A stretch of DNA of 64,000 bases from positions 1,178,001-1,242,000 of the forward strand of contig NZ_CP096120.1 of assembly GCF_023158935.1 (NCBI RefSeq), in the 5' to 3' direction. Below the pieces are notes generated by a model. The model saw only the letters and a list, made by a program, of their open reading frames with translations, did not search any database and was not told the DNA's origin. The position numbers were made by a program, and so were the translations under genes. This stretch comes from Acinetobacter portensis. Lineage in GTDB: Bacteria > Pseudomonadota > Gammaproteobacteria > Pseudomonadales > Moraxellaceae. Shown piece after piece: positions 35,534 to 43,141 of the stretch. The first letter of the stretch is position 1, and every line of letters begins with the position of its first letter.

Positions 35534-35627
35534 AATCCCTCCCGACCTCCCTTTTCAAAAGGGAGGAGAAAACCACGTAACGCGAGTGGAAATTCCCTCC
35601 TTTATTAAAGGAGGGTTAGGGAGGATT
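35534..35627. repeat. REP-doublet (REPIN-like), copy B
   Basis: Outer arms AATCCCTCCCGACC and GGTTAGGGAGGATT are nearly complementary. Inside are two strong hairpins, CCTCCCTTTT/AAAAGGGAGG and CCCTCCTTT/AAAGGAGGG, separated by a small CCAC/GTGG element. It lies between ppiB and lpxH, both transcribed leftward. Confidence 0.78.
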
Positions 35628-35632
35628 CTAAA

Positions 35633-36142
35633 TTATTCAGAAATGATTTTAGCAGATTCAATTACAACGTTTTCTAAAGGAACGTCAGCGTGGTAACCAC
35701 GGTTGCCAGTACGAACGCCTTTAATTGCATTTACAACGTCTAGACCTTCAGTTACTTTACCAAATACTGCATAACCCCAACCTTGAGCTGTTTTGCCTGA
35801 ATGGTTAAGGAATGCGTTGTTGCCAACGTTAATGAAGAATTGAGCAGATGCAGAATGAGGAGCTTGTGTACGCGCCATTGCAATTGTGCCCAAATCGTTT
35901 GTTAAGCCGTTGTCTGCTTCGTTTTCGATTGCATCACGTGTTGCTTTTTCTTTGAAGTTTTCATCCATGCCGCCGCCTTGGATCATGAAACCATCAATTA
36001 CACGGTGGAAAATTACGCCATCATAGAAACCGTCACGAACATATTCTAAAAAGTTAGCAACTGTGATAGGTGCTTTTTCTGCGTTAAGCTCAAGAACAAT
36101 ACGGCCTTTATTGGTGTTTAATTCAACTTGAGGAAAACTCAT
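35633..36142 (-). CDS. ppiB: Peptidyl-prolyl cis-trans isomerase (cyclophilin)
   Basis: A 169-residue cytosolic cyclophilin of the PpiB type that accelerates proline isomerisation during folding. The conserved active-site segments are [14 protein letters not shown] (catalytic Arg), then [19 protein letters not shown] with the usual Met, Gln and Phe, and [13 protein letters not shown]. There is no signal peptide, which separates it from periplasmic PpiA. ATG 36142 has an AAAGGAG ribosome-binding site. Its length fits PpiB (164). The REP-type repeat and lpxH follow on the same strand. The upstream gap to divergent glnS is 166 bases and should hold both promoters. Confidence 0.95.
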   Translation of the reverse strand: MSFPQVELNTNKGRIVLELNAEKAPITVANFLEYVRDGFYDGVIFHRVIDGFMIQGGGMDENFKEKATRDAIENEADNGLTNDLGTIAMARTQAPHSASAQFFINVGNNAFLNHSGKTAQGWGYAVFGKVTEGLDVVNAIKGVRTGNRGYHADVPLENVVIESAKIISE

Positions 36143-36308
36143 TGTGTAATCTCCTTTACATGGACACGAAAGCCATGGGTTTTTTGGTTGTGAGAAGCAT
36201 AAGCAAACTGTAAACTACAAGGCAAGTAAAAACGTTATTTTCTTTGTTAAAAATACAGAAAAGCGTTTTAATTATCCAAATTTTTATTTTAAAAGTGATT
36301 TTACTACT

Positions 36309-38036
36309 ATGAAGCCAAATGATGTTGTTTCATCTCTGCCGAACAATCCGACACCAAGTAACAATGCCTCTGTCGAAGCTGTGCAGCAAGAACAACAGCC
36401 AGGCTTGGACTTTGTACGTCAAGTCATTACAGACGATTTAGAAGCTGGCCGTACACAACAAGTTGTAACACGTTTCCCGCCAGAACCAAATGGTTACTTG
36501 CATATTGGTCACGTGAAAGCAATTTGCTTAAACTTTGGTATTGCACAAGAATTTGATGGTTCATGTAATCTTCGTTTTGATGATACAAACCCAGATGCCG
36601 AAGAACAAGAATATGTTGATGGTATCGCAAACGATGTGAAATGGTTAGGCTTTGAATGGAATGGCGCACCGCGTTATGCATCGAGCTACTTCGACCAGCT
36701 TTATACATGGGCAGTTCAACTGATTAAGCAAGGCGATGCATATGTAGATTTACAGTCGCCTGAAGAAATTCGCTTAAACCGTGGTAACTTCCAAGAAGTG
36801 GGTAAAAACTCTCCGCAACGTGATGCAACTGTTGAAGAAAACTTAGCGCGTTTTGAACAAATGCGTAATGGTGAGTTGGGCGAAGGGCAAGCGGTTTTAC
36901 GTGCTAAAATCGACATGTCAGCGCCTAACATTCATATGCGTGACCCAATTTTGTACCGCGTTCTGCATTCTGAACATCACCAAACAGGTGATAAGTGGAA
37001 AATGTACCCAATGTACGACTATGCGCATCCTTTATCAGATGCAATTGAAGGCATTACGCACTCACTTTGTACATTAGAGTTTGTAGATCATCGTCCATTC
37101 TATGATTGGATTGTTGAAAAAGTTCAATCTCCATCGGTTCCACGTCAGTACGAATCTAGCCGTTTAAATGTTGATTACACCATTACCTCTAAACGTAAGT
37201 TACGTCGTTTAGTAGATGGCGGTTTTGTTAATGGTTGGGATGATCCACGTATGCCTACAGTAGTTGGTATGCGTCGTCGTGGTTTCACGCCAGAAGGCTT
37301 GCGTGATTTCTGTAAGCGCGTTGGTGTAACGAAAGTTGATGGCAGTATTGTTGATGTTGCAATGCTTGAATACTGTATTCGTCAATCTTTAGAAAATACG
37401 GCTGCTCGCGGTATGGCTGTGTTAAATCCACTTAAAGTGACTTTAACCAATTTGCCAGAAGCAATGGATTTAATTCATTCACGTCATCCAAACGTAGATA
37501 TGGGCGAACGTGTAATTCCTTTAACATCTGAAATTTACATTGATCGTAAAGACTTTGAAGAAGTGCCACCAAAAGGCTTTAAACGCTTAACAACAGATGG
37601 TGAAGTTCGTCTGCGCCATGCTTATGTGATTAAGTGCGATGAAGTAATTAAAGATGAAAATGGTGAAATTGTAGAACTTAAATGTTCAATTGACCCTGAA
37701 ACTTTAGGTAAAAACCCTGAAGGTCGTAAGGTGAAAGGTGTTGTGCATTGGGTTTCAGCGACTAAAGGTATTCCTGCAGAAGTTCGTATTTACGATCGTT
37801 TATTTACAGAATCTGATCCTGAAGTGGGTGAAGACTTCCTTGATAACTTGAATCCTGAATCTTTAAAAGTAGTTCAAGCTGTTATTGAGCCTGCTTTGGC
37901 ACAAGCTAAACCAGAAGATCGTTTCCAATTTGAACGTGAAGGTTACTTTGTGGCAGATCAACATGATCATACAACTGAAAAGCCTGTGTTTAACCGCATC
38001 TTAGATTTAAAAGATAGTTTTAAACCTGCAAAATAG
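36309..38036 (+). CDS. glnS: Glutaminyl-tRNA synthetase
   Basis: A 575-residue class Ic aminoacyl-tRNA synthetase. The HIGH-type motif is [12 protein letters not shown] near residues 62-73, and the KMSKS-type loop is TSKRKLRRL near residue 298. The Rossmann core contains [16 protein letters not shown], which is diagnostic of GlnRS/GluRS, and the anticodon-binding beta-barrels form the C-terminal part ([20 protein letters not shown]). Length compares with E. coli GlnS (554); the first ~40 residues ([10 protein letters not shown] and on) are an extra, polar N-terminal tail. A perfect 15-bp terminator stem follows. It is essential, cytosolic and probably monocistronic. Confidence 0.98.
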   Translation: MKPNDVVSSLPNNPTPSNNASVEAVQQEQQPGLDFVRQVITDDLEAGRTQQVVTRFPPEPNGYLHIGHVKAICLNFGIAQEFDGSCNLRFDDTNPDAEEQEYVDGIANDVKWLGFEWNGAPRYASSYFDQLYTWAVQLIKQGDAYVDLQSPEEIRLNRGNFQEVGKNSPQRDATVEENLARFEQMRNGELGEGQAVLRAKIDMSAPNIHMRDPILYRVLHSEHHQTGDKWKMYPMYDYAHPLSDAIEGITHSLCTLEFVDHRPFYDWIVEKVQSPSVPRQYESSRLNVDYTITSKRKLRRLVDGGFVNGWDDPRMPTVVGMRRRGFTPEGLRDFCKRVGVTKVDGSIVDVAMLEYCIRQSLENTAARGMAVLNPLKVTLTNLPEAMDLIHSRHPNVDMGERVIPLTSEIYIDRKDFEEVPPKGFKRLTTDGEVRLRHAYVIKCDEVIKDENGEIVELKCSIDPETLGKNPEGRKVKGVVHWVSATKGIPAEVRIYDRLFTESDPEVGEDFLDNLNPESLKVVQAVIEPALAQAKPEDRFQFEREGYFVADQHDHTTEKPVFNRILDLKDSFKPAK

Positions 38037-38045
38037 TTCAGTTCA

Positions 38046-38078
38046 AATAAAAAACCGCCTTCAAGGCGGTTTTTTATT
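38046..38078 (+). terminator. Terminator of glnS, bidirectional
   Basis: Perfect 15-base arms AATAAAAAACCGCCT and AGGCGGTTTTTTATT with a 3-base loop; it also serves the convergent LRAT gene. Confidence 0.92.
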
Positions 38079-38094
38079 GAGTGTAATTTACATA

Positions 38095-38655
38095 TTAGTG
38101 GTTTTTGTGATCTTGCTCATTGAGCTGAAAATAGGCAACAAGCTGTGCTTTCTGAGCTTTGGCTTTTTCACGGAGTTTCTTCTTAATGTATAGAACGATT
38201 GCAAAGCACGTTGTTGTCACTGTAAGCATCATACTGTTCATATAGCTCATGACAGAGCTTACATAACCAATGGTGGTCAATCTGTTCATCATCTTAATGA
38301 CTTGAGGGCTGCTTTCAACGCCTGTAATTGCCCATGTGCACAAATGTTCACAGTTATTAATAATAAGATGGTAATTATTTTCGTGCATACGACTTCGCAT
38401 ACGGCGCACAACTTTACGACCTGAATATTTCGGTTGATCGTATTTTTGAACTTTTACAGGTTTGCCAAAGCTGAATTTTTCCATTGAAGTAATTTCAATA
38501 GGGTGCTTTTTAAAAATGTGAGCAAAGCCAGAGTAATGGATGACACGCCCACGACCAGCGTAAATACCATGATGGGTATAGCCAAAGTGGGTAACAATGA
38601 GATGAGACCCTAATGGAAATCGTTTTTTCTGCTGTTGCATTGACGTATTTACCAA
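38095..38655 (-). CDS. LRAT-domain (NlpC/P60-like) protein with C-terminal membrane segment
   Basis: A 186-residue protein whose residues 15-125 form an LRAT domain. LGSHLIVTHFGYTHHGIYAG carries the catalytic His, a second His lies in VIHYSG, and the nucleophile Cys is in NNCEHLCTWA, the NCEH signature. LRAT enzymes are acyltransferases/thiolesterases related to papain-like NlpC/P60 peptidases. Bacterial members are poorly characterised; some handle phospholipids. The C-terminus has one hydrophobic segment (about 142-162) followed by a basic tail, so it is probably membrane-anchored. The start ATG 38655 is only weakly supported by a ribosome-binding site; the next in-frame Met is Met5. Neighbours give no clue to its job. 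Confidence 0.8.
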   Translation of the reverse strand: MVNTSMQQQKKRFPLGSHLIVTHFGYTHHGIYAGRGRVIHYSGFAHIFKKHPIEITSMEKFSFGKPVKVQKYDQPKYSGRKVVRRMRSRMHENNYHLIINNCEHLCTWAITGVESSPQVIKMMNRLTTIGYVSSVMSYMNSMMLTVTTTCFAIVLYIKKKLREKAKAQKAQLVAYFQLNEQDHKNH

Positions 38656-39112
38656 TAAAGTTACAAGTGTATTTTAATACAATATTTTACAGTGTTTGAT
38701 TTCGGATTACGATAGTTCAAAGGCTGATGAAAACATAATGAAACAAATGCAAAAAACCACAATAAAAAATAGATTTCACAATAATGTATAAGCGTAATTC
38801 TAGCGACTTTCTCTGGTGTTGTACAAGCTGAGTAGAGTTTGGAATTTAGAGAGTACACATTACGTAAATAAATGTTGATGCTATTTTTCTAAAAAATAGC
38901 CTAAGCAATTTTACGAAGCTTAATTTTATAATGAATGCAGGCATGTATCATTCAAATTATAAATCTATAGGCTTGTATATGAAAAATACTAAACAAGATT
39001 TCAATTTTTTAAAATAGGCAATGTGTAGAGACAAATGAAAAGAGCATGTATTTTGTCATTACAAATCAGAAAATCAATTTTTATGACTTTAGCCCGTCAG
39101 CATTAAAACTAA
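38656..39112. other. AT-rich gap upstream of the LRAT gene
   Basis: About 455 bases. A 65-codon frame at 38661-38858 on the minus strand has no gene-like features. The region contains copy 2 of the GCCTAAGC hairpin repeat; otherwise I see nothing definable. Confidence 0.45.
38881..38912 (+). repeat. GCCTAAGC hairpin repeat, copy 2
   Basis: CTATTTTT (38881-38888) can pair perfectly with AAAAATAG (38892-38899). Alternatively AAAAT (38893-38897) pairs with ATTTT (38908-38912) around the core GCCTAAGC (38899-38906). Confidence 0.6.
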
Positions 39113-39323
39113 TTATTTTGCCATTTCTAAAATTGAATTTTGAGTAGAGCAAAGCTTTATCGCTTCTTTAGAATCCATTTGCTCAATATTTTCTTCAAAT
39201 TCTTTTTACGTTTTTGAAGTTCTTCTTTTGGAACACCTAATTTTTTACCAAATTTTTCCATTTTGTTCCAAGACTCTTGGCATTCGCTCGGCATTTTACT
39301 GCATGCAGTTAATGAAGCTATAG

Positions 39324-39788
39324 CTAAATACTAAATAAATCATTACAGTAATCTTTAAATAATTTATCAATATCTTTAACTCTAAACTTATTTCGAATCG
39401 CCTTGACTCGCGACCACATATTTTCTATTGGATTTAAATCTGGACTATATCTAGGAAGCCACACAATGTAATGGCCCGCACAACGTACCAACTCCTGAAG
39501 TCTTTTCCCTTTGTGAAAGGTCGCATTGTCCATAATCAAAACACTGCTTTCTTTCAACTTAGGTAATAAATCCTGTTCAATCCAACATTCAAATACTTCT
39601 GTGTTCACTGAACAATTAAACACACCAACTGTCAGCAATCTATTTTCAATGATTGCACCGATCACATTACTGCAATTCTTCAACTGCCAGTTAAATTTAC
39701 CTTCAGCACGTGTTCCTTGAAGGCTATAACTATGAGTTCTGGTACTTTCACTTTGAAAACCACTTTCATCTATGTAAATCAGAGGCAA
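39324..39788 (-). CDS. IS630 transposase, catalytic part (orfB)
   Basis: The DDE domain of an IS630-type transposase, related to the Tc1/mariner fold. The three acidic residues are in IYIDESGF, LIMDNATFHK and NPIENMWS (with the PRYSPDLNPIE signature). The marked start is a TTG at 39788, but the same frame is open upstream to about 39871. There it meets the helix-turn-helix orfA at a run of seven A on the coding strand, one base out of phase. A -1 frameshift would give a fused protein of about 279 residues, the normal size for the family. The stop codon lies three bases from the element's end. Confidence 0.88.
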   Translation of the reverse strand: MPLIYIDESGFQSESTRTHSYSLQGTRAEGKFNWQLKNCSNVIGAIIENRLLTVGVFNCSVNTEVFECWIEQDLLPKLKESSVLIMDNATFHKGKRLQELVRCAGHYIVWLPRYSPDLNPIENMWSRVKAIRNKFRVKDIDKLFKDYCNDLFSI

Positions 39789-39856
39789 TTTCCCTTCTAA
39801 ACACTCTATGAGATTTTGAAATTGCTGACGTTGATTTTGATCTGCTTTAGGATGCT

Positions 39857-40162
39857 TTAACGTCTTTTTTTACGCGATATTCCTGCGGCATGTAACGCAT
39901 TAAATACCGCATGAGTGCTTACTCCTAAACGTTCAGCTCGCTCATACTGATAATCATCAGGATATTGTTCAACATCCTTCAATATTTGCTCTCTGCTAAT
40001 TTTAGCTGGACGGCCAGGAATAGGTTTGTTTGTAGTGGACTTTTTCCAGTTCTGAATTGTCTGTATACAGATGTTAAAATGCTGTGCTGCTTTTCGCACA
40101 GACATTTCATCTCGAATCATAATTTCTATGACTTTGTCTTTAAAATCTTTTGAATATCCCAT
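39857..40162 (-). CDS. IS630 transposase, helix-turn-helix part (orfA)
   Basis: A 101-residue DNA-binding N-terminal part of an IS630-type transposase. The first helix-turn-helix is SVRKAAQHFNICIQTIQNWKK, and a second is around RAERLGVSTHAVFNALHA; a GRPAK AT-hook-like motif (GRPAKIS) lies between them. It ends ISRKKRR just at the run of seven A where the orfB frame begins. It probably produces a fused transposase through -1 frameshifting, or else the element is inactive. It starts at ATG 40162 near the right inverted repeat of the element. Confidence 0.87.
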   Translation of the reverse strand: MGYSKDFKDKVIEIMIRDEMSVRKAAQHFNICIQTIQNWKKSTTNKPIPGRPAKISREQILKDVEQYPDDYQYERAERLGVSTHAVFNALHAAGISRKKRR

Positions 40163-40349
40163 ATCTCTATTGTTCTATAGTTTTTAGGATTTGGCTATAG
40201 TGTAATCCCAATACCTAATAAGAAAAATTTATTCATAATCATCCTTAAATTTTTTGTGTTTATTTTTTAATCTTTGTCATTAAATCATAGGGTGTAATTG
40301 TTTGTAAATTGACCAAATAAAATGAAACACGATGTTAAAGCAAATAAAA

Positions 40350-40379
40350 AAGGTATTTAGATTTACACCTAAATACCTT
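40350..40379 (-). terminator. Terminator of the 74-aa gene
   Basis: Perfect 11-base arms AAGGTATTTAG and CTAAATACCTT with an 8-base loop; on the minus strand a T run follows. Confidence 0.83.
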
Positions 40380-40397
40380 CTTCGCGATTCTTCACTA

Positions 40398-40622
40398 CTA
40401 TTGCAGTGGTAAATGCTGAAGTTCATTTAACTCTTTGCGGCTATAACCTCGAGAGGCTAAAACTTTCTTAATACCGATAATGACATCTTCATCTGTCGCT
40501 TTAGCTAAAGCTTCAATAAGCTGTTCATTTGTCTTACAAGAGCAATCATTTTCAACACAAGAAATTTGGTTCTTATGTTCGTTGTGTTGTTCATTAGAGA
40601 ACAACTTTTGCCAAAAACTCAT
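40398..40622 (-). CDS. Small hypothetical protein (74 aa) with three Cys
   Basis: A 74-residue soluble protein. The N-terminal 35 residues are polar (QHNEHKNQ) with a SCVENDCSCK cluster of three Cys, and the C-terminal half is helical (NEQLIEALAKATDEDVIIGI). I do not recognise the family. The Cys cluster could bind a metal, but no second partner motif is visible. ATG 40622 is preceded by TATGAAGG-type bases on the minus strand, a weak ribosome-binding site. A strong terminator follows. It lies between a decayed lipoprotein/IS630 region and trmA and is probably transcribed alone. Confidence 0.68.
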   Translation of the reverse strand: MSFWQKLFSNEQHNEHKNQISCVENDCSCKTNEQLIEALAKATDEDVIIGIKKVLASRGYSRKELNELQHLPLQ

Positions 40623-40806
40623 AGAGCCTTCATACGCAACCTAACATAGTTCGAAATATAGACATATTAAAAAATAATGCAAGTATTCTTCTGTGATGCT
40701 TTAGTCATTTGAATGAAATATTTTTGTAATTTTGGTATGGAAAAACAACAATTAAACTAAAGATAACTAAAAATAGAGTATAAATCATTCATTTTGAAGC
40801 ATAAAA

Positions 40807-40833
40807 AAAGGAGATGTAATTTACACCTCCTTT
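40807..40833 (-). terminator. Terminator of trmA
   Basis: Arms AAAGGAGATGTAA and TTACACCTCCTTT, with one mismatch, followed by a T run on the minus strand. Confidence 0.78.
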
Positions 40834-40863
40834 ATGATAATTTTATTTCATGAAACAAGTTGT

Positions 40864-41946
40864 TTAAATCTTTTCAAGTAGCACACCAGATTCAACATGA
40901 TGCGTATATGGGAACTGATCGAACAACGCAAATTTTGTAATGCGGTGAGTTTGGCTTAATAGTCCAAGATTGTCATGTAACGTATCTGGGTTGCATGAGA
41001 TATAAATAATACGTTCAAAGCGCTGTATAAGCTTTAAAGTATCATCATCGATACCTGCACGTGGTGGATCTACAAATACTGTATTGAAGTCATAGCTTGA
41101 AATATTAATTTCAGCTTCTTCTAAGCGTCTAAATTCACGCTCGCCATTATAAGCTTGGGTAAATTCTTCAGCAGACAAGCGTGCTACTTGAATATTGCCT
41201 ATCGTATTTTTTTCGATATTCCACTGCGCTGCATATACAGAAGATTTAGCAAGTTCTGTTGCAAGTACGCGGTTAAACTTTAAAGAAAGCGGTAGGGTAA
41301 AGTTGCCGTTACCACAGTAAAGTTCAAGTAAATCTTTATCTGTTTTTTCAGCAGCATTACACGCCCATTCAAGCATTTTTTGGCATACTTGAGCATTGGG
41401 TTGAGTAAAGCTACTTTCAATTTGTTTATAAGCAAATTTACGATCAAAAACTTGAAGTTCTTCTACAACATAGTCATCAGTTAGAATGACTTTTTGACCA
41501 CGGCTACGACCAAAAATTTTAATATTGAGTTGTTTTGATAATGCTTTTGCAGCGGTTTCCCATTCTGCTTCAAGTTTGCAGTGATAAATAAGCGTTACAA
41601 GCATTTCACCGCTGAGTGTTGCTAAAAAATCGACTTCAAATAAACGCTTCGACAAAATAGGTTCAGCTTTTATTGCTTCAAGTAGTTTTGGCATTAAAAC
41701 GTTAATGCTTTTATCTGCAATTGGAAACTCGTCTATACGAACAACTGTTTTTTGGTTGTCTTCATCGCGCTCGAACATCGCATAGAACATGTCATCATCT
41801 GTATGCCAAATACGGAATTCTGCACGCATACGGAAGTTTTGTTCAGGAGATGCAAAAACTTCTAATGAGGGAGGATTAAATTCGGCAAATTGCGCTGAAA
41901 TACGTTCAACTTTTGCTTCAAGTTGTTGCTGATAAGATGAAGTCAT
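40864..41946 (-). CDS. trmA: tRNA (uracil-54-C5)-methyltransferase
   Basis: A 360-residue SAM-dependent enzyme that makes ribothymidine at position 54 of tRNA. It shows the RNA-binding [14 protein letters not shown], the SAM loop [27 protein letters not shown] and the catalytic Cys in YISCNPDTL, followed by a C-terminal Glu in [10 protein letters not shown]. coli TrmA is 366 residues. The frame is open further upstream to 42009, but ATG 41946 ([12 protein letters not shown]) gives the family N-terminus. No strong ribosome-binding site precedes it. The 4Fe-4S-type Cys residues of the related RumA are absent. It is cytosolic and monocistronic, with a terminator downstream. Confidence 0.95.
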   Translation of the reverse strand: MTSSYQQQLEAKVERISAQFAEFNPPSLEVFASPEQNFRMRAEFRIWHTDDDMFYAMFERDEDNQKTVVRIDEFPIADKSINVLMPKLLEAIKAEPILSKRLFEVDFLATLSGEMLVTLIYHCKLEAEWETAAKALSKQLNIKIFGRSRGQKVILTDDYVVEELQVFDRKFAYKQIESSFTQPNAQVCQKMLEWACNAAEKTDKDLLELYCGNGNFTLPLSLKFNRVLATELAKSSVYAAQWNIEKNTIGNIQVARLSAEEFTQAYNGEREFRRLEEAEINISSYDFNTVFVDPPRAGIDDDTLKLIQRFERIIYISCNPDTLHDNLGLLSQTHRITKFALFDQFPYTHHVESGVLLEKI

Positions 41947-42109
41947 AATGCAGTAAAAATCACAAACATATTCAAAACAGGGATGGTAACAAAGTTTGCC
42001 TTTGAACACTAAAGGAATTGGATAATTTTACGAAAAAACTGTATGTGAAAAATTTGGAGCAGGACCTAAATTCGCTCCCTTTAAGTTTACAATGATCATA
42101 CAAACTAGC

Positions 42110-42134
42110 ATTGTAATGCATTGTGCGTTACAAT
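42110..42134 (+). promoter_or_regulatory. Probable RelB operator upstream of relBE
   Basis: Inverted repeat ATTGTAATGC (42110-42119) / GCGTTACAAT (42125-42134), nine of ten positions matching, 5-base spacer, 33 bases before the relB start. It fits an autoregulatory antitoxin operator; the promoter elements themselves are ambiguous. Confidence 0.6.
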
Positions 42135-42166
42135 TTTTTTATATGTTTAATAAAGTGAGAAGAGTA

Positions 42167-42412
42167 ATGGCTACTGTTAATTTTAGGGTAGATGAAGCCC
42201 TTAAAGAAAAGTCGTATTCGGTCTTAAAAGAACAAGGTATTGCACCTACAGAGTTCTTTACAAATATTCTTGAATATATTGCTGAAACTGGGAAACTACC
42301 TGTACAAAAAGCTTTGCTTTCAGAAGACGATATAGAGTTATTGGCAGTTGTTCGTAAACGTATTCATGACTCTAAAGAAATGTATGAGGAAATTTCTCTA
42401 GATGACTTATAA
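42167..42412 (+). CDS. relB: RelB/DinJ-type antitoxin
   Basis: An 81-residue antitoxin. The N-terminal ribbon-helix-helix-like region (ATVNFRVDEALKEKSYSVLKEQGIAPTEFFTNIL) should bind DNA as a dimer. The C-terminal half, charged and probably flexible (IHDSKEMYEEISLDDL), would wrap the toxin. ATG 42167 has an AGAAGAG ribosome-binding site; the frame is open to 42092, but that extension is not needed. It overlaps the toxin gene by 11 bases, the normal toxin-antitoxin layout with the antitoxin first. An inverted repeat just upstream is the likely binding site for RelB and the RelBE complex. Confidence 0.87.
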   Translation: MATVNFRVDEALKEKSYSVLKEQGIAPTEFFTNILEYIAETGKLPVQKALLSEDDIELLAVVRKRIHDSKEMYEEISLDDL

Positions 42413-42698
42413 ACTTTTACGACATAAGGAATTTACAGCGGAATGGGAAAAGCTGCCAAGTGTAATTCGTGAGCAGTTTAAGAAAAAATTAGCTAAGATT
42501 ATTAAACAACCACATGTTCCAAAGAGTCTGTTGAGAGGTAATCTTGCAGGTTGTTGCTATAAGATTAAATTATTAAAAGCAGGTTTTCGTCTTGTTTATC
42601 AGGTTAGAGATGATCAGGTCATTATTTTATTGGTTACAGTTGGAAAACGAGAAGATAATGTGGTTTATGTTGAGGCAAAAAAACGAATTGAAGAATAA
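42402..42698 (+). CDS. relE: RelE/ParE-family toxin
   Basis: A 98-residue basic toxin of the RelE type. The N-terminal helices (EFTAEWEKLPSVIREQFKKKLAKII) are followed by the beta-sheet core GCCYKIKLLKAGFRLVYQV, where the conserved Arg of RLVYQV is the catalytic/RNA-contact residue. The end is VTVGKREDNVVYVEAKKR. It should act as an mRNA interferase at the ribosome A site; the standard catalytic residues are compatible but were not tested. It overlaps relB by 11 bases. No frameshift is seen, so the module is probably functional. A decayed small gene follows 72 bases downstream. Confidence 0.87.
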   Translation: MTYKLLRHKEFTAEWEKLPSVIREQFKKKLAKIIKQPHVPKSLLRGNLAGCCYKIKLLKAGFRLVYQVRDDQVIILLVTVGKREDNVVYVEAKKRIEE

Positions 42699-42769
42699 GA
42701 ATGGAGCTATAAGTCCTCATTCTTGTTTTACCTAGCTTAAATTATATTAATTTTAGAATTTTTAATAAT

Positions 42770-43066
42770 ATGATGAAAAAATACATTAAGTTATCACTCG
42801 AGTTTATGTGTTATCCCATTTGGATTGAGAGAGACAATATTTTTCAGCCTATAAATCACGACGAATTAAATATATCTGCGGAATTAAAACAAAAAATTAA
42901 AGATTGAGATAAGCAATATCAATCTATTTATGTGGATGATTATCCTCCTGATTCAAAATTTGAAACATTAATAGCTGAGAAAGAATTCATTGAAACAGGA
43001 TATGAAATCAAAAAAGCACTACAGTATGAATTGGGAAATGGCTACGAAATATTATATAAACCTTAA
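42770..43066 (+). pseudogene. Small gene interrupted by an in-frame TGA (immunity-like, tentative)
   Basis: One reading frame from ATG 42770 to TAA 43066 is open except for a single TGA at 42905-42907. The two halves read MMKKYIKLSLEFMCYPIW to LKQKIKD, then DKQYQSIYVDDYPPDSKFET to the end, 98 codons in all. The continuity suggests a TGG to TGA change (Trp in KD-W-DKQYQ). The sequence resembles small cytosolic proteins found near polymorphic-toxin and contact-inhibition loci, but I cannot name the family and the immunity idea is only tentative. It lies between relBE and putA. A shorter product starting after the stop is possible but lacks a good start site. Confidence 0.62.
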
Positions 43067-43090
43067 ATTAAAAAAATTTAAACGTAATAA

Positions 43091-43122
43091 AAAAGCCCAT
43101 AACAATTAAGTTACAGGCTTTT
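43091..43122 (-). terminator. Terminator of putA
   Basis: Imperfect arms AAAAGCCCATAAC and GTTACAGGCTTTT with two mismatches, followed by T on the minus strand, 20 bases after the putA stop. Confidence 0.6.
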
Positions 43123-43141
43123 CGCTTTTATATGAAATGAA

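Larger units (their letters stand above)
39321..40197 (-). mobile_element. IS630-family insertion sequence (about 877 bp)
   Basis: Ends TAGCTAAATACTAAA (39321 on) and the complement of TAGCCAAATCCTAAA (ending 40197) form imperfect inverted repeats. A TA dinucleotide flanks both ends (39319-39320, 40198-40199), the family's target duplication. It carries a two-frame transposase and sits within a lipoprotein signal peptide. Confidence 0.9.
39113..40236 (-). pseudogene. Small Cys-containing lipoprotein gene, broken by an IS630 element and a frameshift
   Basis: The 5' part (from ATG 40236, ribosome-binding site AAGGA) encodes MNKFFLLGIGITL, a signal peptide. After the IS630 element the frame continues ASLTAC, a lipobox, then SKMPSECQESWNKMEKFG. 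Removing the element with one TA restores CTA-GCT in frame, so the intact protein was a lipoprotein of about 80 residues. A second lesion lies at five T (39203-39207 on the plus strand): one more base would continue KEFEENIEQMDSKEA and end LEMAK. The Cys pattern resembles the small DUF5339-type lipoproteins, but that is tentative. The order of the two lesions is unknown. Confidence 0.8.

Noticed and set aside
38661..38858. 65-codon minus-strand frame upstream of the LRAT gene
   Set aside because: No ribosome-binding site, signal or recognisable motif; the sequence is AT-rich intergenic DNA.
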